Source of the DNA: RGIG3009 sp045648765
GTDB lineage: Bacteria > Bacillota > Clostridia > Oscillospirales > Acutalibacteraceae
Length of the DNA stretch: 11,119 nucleotides
Assembly (NCBI GenBank): GCA_045648765.1
Contig: JAZROQ010000011.1
Coordinates: 1 to 11,119, forward strand
Direction: 5' to 3'
Positions 1 through 6,456 of this stretch are shown one piece after another; the stretch's first letter is position 1; each line of letters begins with the position of its first letter. Made by a program: the position numbers and the translations under genes. A model generated the notes under the pieces. It saw nothing but the letters and a program-made list of their open reading frames with translations, ran no database searches and was not told the DNA's origin.

Positions 1-48
1 CGCTTGGCCTCCGACTTAATAGAATCAGATGTCAATGTCCAAAGTTAG
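1..48 (+). CDS. Possible 3' end of an upstream gene (partial, 15 codons)
   Basis: Reading from base 1 in frame 1 gives 15 sense codons (RLASDLIESDVNVQS) and then TAG at 46-48, eleven bases before the ATG of the next gene. The AGGGG ribosome binding site of that gene overlaps this stop codon. That spacing is typical of adjacent genes in one transcript, so this may be the tail of a co-transcribed upstream gene. Fifteen codons are too few to identify a family, and an open stretch of this length can occur by chance. Confidence 0.35.
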   Translation, partial: RLASDLIESDVNVQS

Positions 49-58
49 GGGTTGAAAA

Positions 59-1120
59 ATGTCTTTATACGATGAACTAACAGGAATTCCGGAAACAGAG
101 TGGCGTTATTACCGTGGTATAAACTTTTCTGGTTATGAAAAAGCTATTGCAGATCCGTTGGGTTTTATTGCGTCCTATTTTTATTATGCGGGGAAAAATA
201 AGTTTTTATATGAAAGCTTATTCGATTTTAGACAGAAGAATTGTAACGAACAAAATAAACGTTCAACCCACACGGTAAACGCTTTTTTCTTAGGGCTATA
301 TCTAAAAGAAAAAATAGAGTATTTAAAACCTCATAAAAATTCATTTCTATCGAAAGATAAAAATTTTATGTGGGCTTGGTTTTTATGCTCACTATATCAT
401 GATGCATTTTTTGAAATAGATGAAAGCTTAATCCCCAGTTATAAGTATGCAATTTTTTCAAAAGGTATATTATACGATTCTGATTTAATAAGCAGGTATT
501 ATGAAAAGGAAAATAATCCAAAAACTTCACATGATCAAAAAAAGAATAAAGATCACGGGATTATTGCAGCGGAAAGAATGTATTGTAATTACACGAATAT
601 GATTGAAGAGGTTTTAAGCTGGCAGGGTAAGGAATTTAAAAATTTTGTTATTGATGAAGAGTTAGAGTACAGTGGTTTAAAAATTAACAACTCCACATTT
701 CGTGCGATGTGTAAAGTGGCAAAAATTATAGCGTGCCACAACATATTTGTTTCTAAAAAGAAGGATGTTCGATATAAAAACTTGCCAGAGTTGATAAAAG
801 AGAACAAACAGTTTCGATATATGCCAAACACAAAAAATCGTCGTGAAATATCTTCCTATGAAAAACTATATTTTTTAATGGCATTAGTCGATACATTAGA
901 ACCGTCAAAAAGGGGGATAGATTTAAAAAATATTGATATACGAGTTGATAAAATTCAATCTAACAAATATAGGGTGAGTATTGATTTATCCAAAATCCAA
1001 GGAGAATATGACCGTTATTATAATGGCATAAGCGACTTGGGTAGTTGGCTGAATTTTGTTGAAACAAATGAGGACGGCAAAAAAATACATATTGATTTTA
1101 ATATTAATAAAAACAGGTGA
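59..1120 (+). CDS. HD-domain protein, probable metal-dependent phosphohydrolase, function unknown
   Basis: This 353-residue protein is soluble, with no signal peptide or clear membrane segment. It carries the spaced ligands of an HD metal-dependent phosphohydrolase: His71 (in STHTV), the His114-Asp115 doublet (in LYHDAF), Asp165-His166 (in KDHGIIAAE), His227 (in ACHNI) and Asp278 (in ALVDTLEP). The family hydrolyses nucleotides, cyclic dinucleotides or other phosphate esters at a mono- or dinuclear metal centre; the substrate cannot be read here. The N-terminal 65 and C-terminal 70 residues match nothing I recognise. The ATG follows AGGGG (47-51) by 7 bases. The gene is far more AT-rich than its neighbours: by hand count, bases 481-540 are 25% GC, against about 52% for 1381-1440 in the ABC-F gene. 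This suggests horizontal acquisition. HD assignment is fairly firm; the biological role is open. Confidence 0.85.
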   Translation: MSLYDELTGIPETEWRYYRGINFSGYEKAIADPLGFIASYFYYAGKNKFLYESLFDFRQKNCNEQNKRSTHTVNAFFLGLYLKEKIEYLKPHKNSFLSKDKNFMWAWFLCSLYHDAFFEIDESLIPSYKYAIFSKGILYDSDLISRYYEKENNPKTSHDQKKNKDHGIIAAERMYCNYTNMIEEVLSWQGKEFKNFVIDEELEYSGLKINNSTFRAMCKVAKIIACHNIFVSKKKDVRYKNLPELIKENKQFRYMPNTKNRREISSYEKLYFLMALVDTLEPSKRGIDLKNIDIRVDKIQSNKYRVSIDLSKIQGEYDRYYNGISDLGSWLNFVETNEDGKKIHIDFNINKNR

Positions 1121-1122
1121 AA

Positions 1123-1170
1123 ACAAGCGGGTACAGCCATTCGGCTGTACCCGCTGTTGCTTGTGTTTTT
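1123..1170. terminator. Bidirectional intrinsic terminator between converging genes
   Basis: A perfect 13-bp inverted repeat (AGCGGGTACAGCC at 1126-1138, partner at 1143-1155) encloses a 4-base ATTC loop. On the + strand an outer pairing of ACAAG (1123-1127) with CTTGT (1160-1164) would bring the stem up to TTTTT at 1166-1170. On the minus strand the stem is followed by TTGTTTT. It can therefore end both the HD-domain gene (stop 1118-1120) and the ABC-F gene (stop 1169-1171). Confidence 0.9.
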
Positions 1171-2767
1171 ATTTATTCGCCGCTTTCCATTCCAAATACT
1201 CGTCGTAGGTCATCATTTTATCAATGATACTGCCGTCGGGTAAAAATTCAATAATACGGTTGGCAACCGTTTGAATGAATTGGTGGTCATAAGACGAGAA
1301 CAACACGTTGCCTTTAAAATCAATCAAGCCATCGTTGACGGCGGTAATGGATTCCAAGTCCAAGTGGTTGGTGGGTTGGTCCAGCACCAGCACGTTGGCG
1401 CCAAACATCATCATACGCGATAACATGCAACGCACTTTCTCGCCACCCGACAACACCTTAACGGGTTTTTGCACGTCGTCACCCGAAAACAGCATTTTAC
1501 CCAAAAATCCGCGTAAATAGGTTTCGGTATTATCTTGCGAATATTGGTTGAGCCATTGTAACAAATTCAAATCGCAATCGTCAAAGAATGCGGAATTGTC
1601 TTTGGGGAAGAACGATTGCGAAGTGGTACCGCCCCATTTGAACGAGCCGGAATCGGCAGTAATTTCCTCTGCCAACACGCGGAACAATGCGGTGATGGCC
1701 AACTCGTTTTCACCCACAAAGGCAATCTTGTCACCTTTGTTGACACGGAACGAAACCTTGTTGAGCACGGTTTCACCGTCGACTGCCAAGCACAAGTCTT
1801 CCACAGCCAAAATCTCTTTACCCGCTTCACGGTCCATGGTAAACCCAACAAACGGATACCGCCGCGACGAGGCGGGCATTTCTTCCACCGTTAATTTTTC
1901 AATCAACTTTTTACGGGAAGTAGCTTGTTTCGATTTGGATTTGTTGGCAGAAAAGCGTTGGATAAAGTTTTGCAACTCGCGAATTTTATCTTCCGCTTTT
2001 TTGTTTTGCTCTTTCATGATTTTTTGCATGAGTTGGCTGGACTCATACCAGAAATCGTAGTTGCCGACGTAAATTTTGATTTTGTTGTAGTCAACGTCGA
2101 CAATATGTGTGCAAACGTTGTTAAGGAAGTGACGGTCGTGCGATACAACGATAACGGTGCCGATGTAATCCATCAAAAAGTCTTCTAACCACGCAATGGA
2201 AGCAATGTCCAAGTGGTTGGTCGGCTCGTCAAGCAAAATAATATCCGGTTGACCGAACAAAGCTTGTGCCAACAACACCTTAACTTTGTCTTTGTCGGGC
2301 AAAGTAGACATTTGTTGATACAACAAATCCACCGAAAGCCCCAAACCTTGCAAAATTTGACCGGCTTCGGTTTCGGCTTCCCAACCGTTAAGTTCGGCAA
2401 ACTCGCCTTCGAGTTCCGAAGCTAAAACGCCGTCTTCTTCGCTGAAATCTTCTTTGGCGTAAAGCGCGTCTTTTTGTTGCATAATCTCATACAACCGCGG
2501 GTTGCCTAAAATGATGGTGTCTAACACGGTGTATTCATCGTACGCGTAGTGGTCTTGTTTTAACACCGACATACGATTCTTTTTGTCGATAATCACTTCA
2601 CCGGAAGAGGGTTCCAAATCCCCCGATAAAATGCGCAAAAAGGTGGATTTGCCGGCGCCGTTGGCACCGATAACGCCGTAACAGTTGCCGGGGGTGAAAA
2701 GCAAGTTTACATGCGTGAACAGGTTTTGTCCGCTAAAATTAATTCCTAAATCCGATACGGTAATCAT
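1169..2767 (-). CDS. ABC-F family ATP-binding protein (YbiT/YkpA-like), one degenerate ATP site
   Basis: The protein has 532 residues, two ABC ATPase domains in tandem and no membrane segments: the ABC-F architecture, whose members act at the ribosomal E site on translation or, in some branches, in antibiotic resistance. Domain 1 (about 1-250) has Walker A GANGAGKST (34-42), Walker B with Glu181 (LLDEPTNHLD) and H-loop His210, but its signature is TLPDKDK (155-161), not LSGGE. A charged, predicted helical linker (about 240-300) corresponds to the P-site tRNA interaction motif. Domain 2 (about 318-520) has a good LSGGE (439-443), but Walker A reads GENELAIT with Ile358 for Lys, Walker B has Gln464 for the catalytic Glu, and the H-loop has Tyr493 for His. 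The ATG overlaps the previous stop as ATGA; GGAGG (2772-2776) precedes it by 4 bases. The sequence resembles the YbiT/YkpA branch, not known resistance types; this placement is from memory. Confidence 0.95.
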   Translation of the reverse strand: MITVSDLGINFSGQNLFTHVNLLFTPGNCYGVIGANGAGKSTFLRILSGDLEPSSGEVIIDKKNRMSVLKQDHYAYDEYTVLDTIILGNPRLYEIMQQKDALYAKEDFSEEDGVLASELEGEFAELNGWEAETEAGQILQGLGLSVDLLYQQMSTLPDKDKVKVLLAQALFGQPDIILLDEPTNHLDIASIAWLEDFLMDYIGTVIVVSHDRHFLNNVCTHIVDVDYNKIKIYVGNYDFWYESSQLMQKIMKEQNKKAEDKIRELQNFIQRFSANKSKSKQATSRKKLIEKLTVEEMPASSRRYPFVGFTMDREAGKEILAVEDLCLAVDGETVLNKVSFRVNKGDKIAFVGENELAITALFRVLAEEITADSGSFKWGGTTSQSFFPKDNSAFFDDCDLNLLQWLNQYSQDNTETYLRGFLGKMLFSGDDVQKPVKVLSGGEKVRCMLSRMMMFGANVLVLDQPTNHLDLESITAVNDGLIDFKGNVLFSSYDHQFIQTVANRIIEFLPDGSIIDKMMTYDEYLEWKAANK

Positions 2768-3540
2768 ATTTCCTCCAAGATGTCATATAATTCGCTCAAT
2801 ATTTTACCATGATTTTTCCAATGTTGCAAGGGTTGTTTTGCAAACTCTTGCATTATGGCATATATCGTAGCCGCATGGGTGGTGTAAAACATCGGAGGAA
2901 TAAACAAAAGATAAGCGCATGCAAGATAAAAATTCACCAAGCGGTTTAATTGTTTTGAAAAAACGGTTTTGGATAGGATGAAAATTTCTTTAAACGACAA
3001 GGCGCAGGGAAGAAGATATATGGTTGCCACGTATCGTAGCAACCGTATTTCGGTGAATACAACGGCAAAAAAACCAAGTACAACCGACAACAAAAGGGCT
3101 ATGGCAGAAAGCACGGGATAATTTTGCAAAAACCGATTCCAAAACAGCAAAGCAGAAGAAGGGAGCAAAGCTACCAGCCAATATCCGCAACGTTTAAGCC
3201 ATAATCGCAACCGCCACCGAACAGTGCGGCGGTATCCTTTTTTGAAAAACAAAAAAAGTTGTGAAAAATGCGCTTTTTTTTGCCGCTTAACAACCTCGAT
3301 ATAAAACACTGCTTTTCCCGCTTTTAAAGGGGAAAGCAACAGCAAATCTGCCCACAGTAAGACGGCACAACCGACAGCCTTTTGCACGGGCGTGACAGTG
3401 TTTACCAAAACGATCCATAAAAGGATAGGTAATGTGTGGCAAAGTGCAAAAAACCCCTCGACAGCCAAAGCGTTTTTCCAATGCCCGTCAAGCAGTTGTT
3501 TTGTTTGCTTGAAAGAAACATATAAAGTTTGCGACGACAT
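2764..3540 (-). CDS. Polytopic membrane protein of unknown function
   Basis: The 258-residue product is strongly hydrophobic, with about five predicted membrane segments (roughly 24-48, 53-72, 117-136, 142-164 and 204-226). A basic stretch (about 84-118, rich in Lys and Arg) between the second and third segments is probably cytoplasmic. There are no catalytic motifs or recognisable domain signatures; the overall look recalls uncharacterised Bacillota integral membrane proteins, but I cannot assign a family. The ATG at 3540-3538 is preceded by GGAGAG (3550-3555), which lies in the loop of a small hairpin. The stop overlaps the ABC-F start by 4 bp (ATGA), implying translational coupling. The Ca2+ ATPase gene ends 51 bp upstream with no terminator between, so the three genes are probably one transcript. 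Confidence 0.75.
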   Translation of the reverse strand: MSSQTLYVSFKQTKQLLDGHWKNALAVEGFFALCHTLPILLWIVLVNTVTPVQKAVGCAVLLWADLLLLSPLKAGKAVFYIEVVKRQKKAHFSQLFLFFKKGYRRTVRWRLRLWLKRCGYWLVALLPSSALLFWNRFLQNYPVLSAIALLLSVVLGFFAVVFTEIRLLRYVATIYLLPCALSFKEIFILSKTVFSKQLNRLVNFYLACAYLLFIPPMFYTTHAATIYAIMQEFAKQPLQHWKNHGKILSELYDILEEI

Positions 3541-3568
3541 ATACTATCACTCTCCAAAAAATAGTATA
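3540..3568 (-). promoter_or_regulatory. Small hairpin presenting the ribosome binding site in its loop
   Basis: TATACTAT and ATAGTATA (3540-3547 and 3561-3568) form a perfect 8-bp inverted repeat around a 13-base loop. The loop contains the GGAGAG ribosome binding site of the membrane-protein gene, and the stem includes the A of its ATG. In RNA this could modulate initiation, though the stem is almost all A-U and weak. The same stretch contains TATACT, which resembles a -10 element, but no good -35 was found. Confidence 0.4.
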
Positions 3569-3591
3569 AGCCGTCGCATTTTCTTTTAATC

Positions 3592-6267
3592 TTATAAACT
3601 CCCTTTTCGGTGAAACAGTCTAAGCAACACTTTTCGTGCCCAATCAAACGGAATCACCAAAGCAGAAACTCCTGCAACCAACAACAACTCATGAATTGAC
3701 AAAGCTGCGGTGCGGAACAGTGAACCACCATAGTAAATAAGCCCGATTTGTACCAAGGTTACCAAGGCCATAATCACAAAAAACAGCGGGTTTTTTCGCA
3801 AATGTGCCAATAAGTTCAAGCGATATGTCCTCGCATTAAAACTGTTGAAAATCCCGCAAAAAATAAACAGAGCAAAAAATGCCGTCATCCAATAAATTGG
3901 TGCTGTGTTATATCGAAACAGCACTTTGGAAAAATCCATTTTTAAAAACGCAACGCATAAAGCCACCGTAAAACCACCGGTGCAAAGAATTTGGTTGAGC
4001 ATATAGTGGTTTAATATCGGTTCATCGCGTTTTTTGGGCGGTTCCTCTAAATATTCAAGCAAAGGCGGTTCACCTGCAAAGGCCAGCCCCGCCAAGGTAT
4101 CCATAATAATATTTATCCATAGCATTTGCACCACGGTAACAGGTGTTTCCACGCCGATAAACGGACCGATAATCGAAATTCCAACTGCACAAAGATTCAT
4201 GGTTAGCTGAAACACAATAAACTTTCGAATACTTTTAAAAATAGTCCGCCCATACAAAACAGCCTTAACCACAGAAGAAAAATTGTCGTCCAAAACCACA
4301 ATATCTCCTGCTTGTTTGGCGACCTCCGTACCGCTTCCTATTGCAAATCCTACGTCGGATTTTTTAAGAGCAGGTGCATCGTTGACACCGTCACCGGTCA
4401 TACCAACCACCAATCCGCTTTCTTGCGAAATGCGAATTAAGCGGCTTTTGTCGGTGGGTAATGCGCGAGAAATCACTCGTAACAACGGGAGCTTTTGGCG
4501 CAGTGTGTCATCGCTCATTTTTGACAGTTGTTCTCCGCTTAACACGGCATATGTTTTGTCGTCGTTATCGTTGAGCAAACCTGCGGCACGAGCAATGGCA
4601 GAAGCCGTTTGCTTGCCATCGCCGGTTATCATAACCGTTTGAATTCCTGCTTGCTTGACAAGTTTTACCGAACGCCGCACTTCTGGGCGTAATTCATCGC
4701 GCAGACCAACCAACCCCAAAAAAATCAAGCCCGAGGGGGATTCGCAAAGCGGTTTTTGGGAAATTGCTAACACCAACACCCGCATAGCATCGTGTTCCAT
4801 TTTTTGACGAGCCAAATCAAGCACCGACGTCAATTCGTTTAGCGGCTTGACAAAACCGTCTTTGTCTATATATTGCTGACAAGCGGGCAATATTTTTTCT
4901 GCGGCACCTTTGTAAAAACTCAGTTCGGAAGTGGGGGAACCGTTTAACAACGGCAGAGTTCCCTCAATTTGAACAGCAGACCATTTTTTCACACTGTCAA
5001 AGGGAGTATGACCGGTTATCGTTTCGTGACGGTGTAAGGTTTGAAAACCGTGAATGTAGCTTAACAATGCGCGGTCGGTGGCATTGCCGCCAATTACTTT
5101 TCCATAAGAAAATTCACTTTCGGTATTGTAAAGGCAAGATAACCGCACAAAATCCCATAACTTTGTTTTTTGCAGCTGCGCAAGTTGTGCATAGCTGTTT
5201 CCCGCAGCATCGACAAATTGTGTTACCTCAGGTTTCCCTTTGGTGAGGGTTCCGGTTTTATCACTGAATAAAATGTTGATACTGCCCGAAGTTTCAATGC
5301 CGACCAATTTACGTACCAATACGTTATCTTTAAGCATACGTCGCATGTTGGAGGAAAGCACAACCGTAATCATCATGGGTAATCCCTCGGGAACGGCAAC
5401 CACAACAACCGTAATGGCAAGTGTGGCGGCGTGTAACAGATTCCCAATTACTGTTGTGCTGTCACGAAAAGAAGCGGCAATATTGGCAACCGAGTACCCG
5501 TTTTCTATAACAAAACGGTGAAATAAGTCTGCAAACGCCACCACACCTGCGGCCACAAAGCCCAACTTGCTGAGTAATTTCGCTAAATTGGCAAGACGAA
5601 GTTTCAAAGGACTTTCGCGGGTTTCTTCTTGGATTTCTTCGGCAACACTGCCATAAATGGTGGCATCGCCGACCGCTGTTACGCGCATAGCACCGTTGCC
5701 CGAACAAACAACACTGCCGCGGAACAACCGGTTAACCGAAGACAGCGAGGCTTCGTTTGTTAGGTTGTCAGAATGCTTTGTGATTTCTTTGCTTTCCCCG
5801 TTGAGCGCAGATTGGTCAACGGTTAATTCCCCGTGCAGCAATATGCCGTCTGCGGGAATTCGTTCACCGCTTTGCAGTAAAACAAAATCGCCTACCACCA
5901 AATCATCCAAAGAAACCAAACAAACTTTTCCGCCACGCTTGACACGACACTGTACAGCGCTGCTTTCTTCTTGCAGTTTCTCAAAAGCCGATTCACTGCC
6001 ATATTCCGAAAGGGTAGAGACCAATGTTGCTAACAAAACAGCAAACGCTATACCGATCGATTCATACCAATCGTGTTGTCGAAACAAAAAAAGAACGTTA
6101 ATGGCTAGAGCAGCCAACAAAACTTTAATAATGGGGTCGCCAAAATTACTTAAATAATGTCCCCAAAAGCCCTGCCTTTTTTTATGAGACAAGGCGTTAC
6201 TGCCATATTCCTTTCGGGATTCCACGATTTCGCGCTCCGACAATCCCTTTTCCTTGTAGTTTTCCAA
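3592..6267 (-). CDS. Calcium-translocating P-type ATPase, PMCA (P2B) type
   Basis: This 891-residue protein is a complete P2-type cation pump that exports Ca2+ across the cytoplasmic membrane using ATP. In order it shows an N-terminal cation-ATPase region (about 1-90), actuator domain with NGES (156-159; usually TGES), the membrane-4 motif PEGLP (293-297), phosphorylated Asp336 in DKTGTLT, an N-domain with KGAAE (453-457), TGD (548-550), the hinge TGDGVNDAPAL (624-634), and C-terminal membrane helices. Asn691 in membrane 5 with Asn719 and Asp723 (NIIMD) in membrane 6, and no extra acidic residue in membrane 5, fit the single-Ca2+ site of P2B pumps. No long C-terminal calmodulin-type tail is present. 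The start is TTG at 6267-6265, preceded by AAGGGGG (6275-6281) with a 7-base gap. It is first in a probable operon and divergent from spoIIE. Confidence 0.93.
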   Translation of the reverse strand: MENYKEKGLSEREIVESRKEYGSNALSHKKRQGFWGHYLSNFGDPIIKVLLAALAINVLFLFRQHDWYESIGIAFAVLLATLVSTLSEYGSESAFEKLQEESSAVQCRVKRGGKVCLVSLDDLVVGDFVLLQSGERIPADGILLHGELTVDQSALNGESKEITKHSDNLTNEASLSSVNRLFRGSVVCSGNGAMRVTAVGDATIYGSVAEEIQEETRESPLKLRLANLAKLLSKLGFVAAGVVAFADLFHRFVIENGYSVANIAASFRDSTTVIGNLLHAATLAITVVVVAVPEGLPMMITVVLSSNMRRMLKDNVLVRKLVGIETSGSINILFSDKTGTLTKGKPEVTQFVDAAGNSYAQLAQLQKTKLWDFVRLSCLYNTESEFSYGKVIGGNATDRALLSYIHGFQTLHRHETITGHTPFDSVKKWSAVQIEGTLPLLNGSPTSELSFYKGAAEKILPACQQYIDKDGFVKPLNELTSVLDLARQKMEHDAMRVLVLAISQKPLCESPSGLIFLGLVGLRDELRPEVRRSVKLVKQAGIQTVMITGDGKQTASAIARAAGLLNDNDDKTYAVLSGEQLSKMSDDTLRQKLPLLRVISRALPTDKSRLIRISQESGLVVGMTGDGVNDAPALKKSDVGFAIGSGTEVAKQAGDIVVLDDNFSSVVKAVLYGRTIFKSIRKFIVFQLTMNLCAVGISIIGPFIGVETPVTVVQMLWINIIMDTLAGLAFAGEPPLLEYLEEPPKKRDEPILNHYMLNQILCTGGFTVALCVAFLKMDFSKVLFRYNTAPIYWMTAFFALFIFCGIFNSFNARTYRLNLLAHLRKNPLFFVIMALVTLVQIGLIYYGGSLFRTAALSIHELLLVAGVSALVIPFDWARKVLLRLFHRKGSL

Positions 6268-6274
6268 TCTTGTG

Positions 6275-6281
6275 CCCCCTT
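6275..6281 (-). promoter_or_regulatory. Ribosome binding site that supports a TTG start
   Basis: On the minus strand AAGGGGG lies 7 bases upstream of TTG (6267-6265). No ATG follows in frame until well inside the conserved N-terminal region, so this site decides in favour of the TTG start for the Ca2+ ATPase. Confidence 0.7.
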
Positions 6282-6297
6282 GATGCAGGATACTGTT

Positions 6298-6303
6298 ACT
6301 ATA
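6298..6303 (-). promoter_or_regulatory. Weak -10-like hexamer for the Ca2+ ATPase operon
   Basis: TATAGT on the minus strand matches five of six bases of the TATAAT consensus and would give a leader of about 24 bases before the TTG start. A TG occurs two bases upstream of the hexamer, close to an extended -10. I see no convincing -35 hexamer at 16-18 bp, so this is only a candidate. Confidence 0.25.
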
Positions 6304-6359
6304 TTCATAGCCTGTACCAAATAGACCACCCGACAGAATCTGTGTATTATTCGTTCTTT

Positions 6360-6369
6360 TTAGTCAAAA
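6360..6369 (+). promoter_or_regulatory. Candidate Spo0A box upstream of spoIIE (distal)
   Basis: TTAGTCAAAA matches the Spo0A-binding consensus TTTGTCGAAA at eight of ten positions. It lies about 25 bases upstream of the putative -35 of spoIIE, where an upstream 0A box could act. A further partial match (TGTCG on the minus strand) occurs at 6331-6335. AT-rich DNA yields such matches easily, so confidence is modest. Confidence 0.35.
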
Positions 6370-6392
6370 CAAATTGCTTTTCGCATACGTTA

Positions 6393-6401
6393 TGTGACAA
6401 A
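6393..6401 (-). promoter_or_regulatory. Candidate Spo0A box overlapping the spoIIE -35
   Basis: On the minus strand the bases read TTTGTCACA, a seven-of-nine match to the 0A box TTTGTCGAA. It covers the -35 hexamer (6394-6399) of the proposed spoIIE promoter, where Spo0A~P is known to sit at Spo0A-activated sigma-A promoters. Confidence 0.45.
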
Positions 6402-6426
6402 AACAGCAAATACTTCGTTTTATAAT
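6394..6426 (+). promoter_or_regulatory. Probable spoIIE promoter, sigma-A type with 21-bp spacer
   Basis: GTGACA (6394-6399, five of six to TTGACA) and a perfect TATAAT (6421-6426) are separated by 21 bp instead of 17. Long spacing with Spo0A activation is the known feature of Bacillus spoIIE and spoIIG promoters. Transcription would start near 6433, giving a leader of about 24 bases before the ATG at 6457 and excluding the in-frame GTG at 6394 as a start codon. Confidence 0.65.
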
Positions 6427-6442
6427 GAAAACATCAATATAT

Positions 6443-6447
6443 GGTGG
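6443..6447 (+). promoter_or_regulatory. Ribosome binding site for spoIIE
   Basis: GGTGG lies 9 bases upstream of the ATG at 6457-6459. It is a moderate Shine-Dalgarno match and sits downstream of the predicted transcription start, supporting this start codon. Confidence 0.5.
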
Positions 6448-6456
6448 TGCAGAAAT

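Noticed and set aside
1355..2222. Near-identical GTCCAAGTGGTTGGT sequences at about 1358 and 2207
   Set aside because: They encode the same PTNHLD Walker B/D-loop motif in the two ABC domains with the same codons, so they are not a separate repeat element.
1169..2767. ABC-F gene as an antibiotic resistance determinant
   Set aside because: Its overall sequence and degenerate first signature resemble the housekeeping YbiT/YkpA branch, not known resistance ABC-F types; nothing in the context suggests resistance.
5657..6157. Open frame of 166 codons on the + strand opposite the Ca2+ ATPase
   Set aside because: Antisense to conserved ATPase domains, with Ser/Thr-rich composition typical of reverse-frame shadows.
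6394..6456. Upstream in-frame GTG extension of SpoIIE by 21 residues
   Set aside because: The GTG falls inside the proposed -35 element and no Shine-Dalgarno precedes it; the ATG at 6457 has GGTGG at good spacing.
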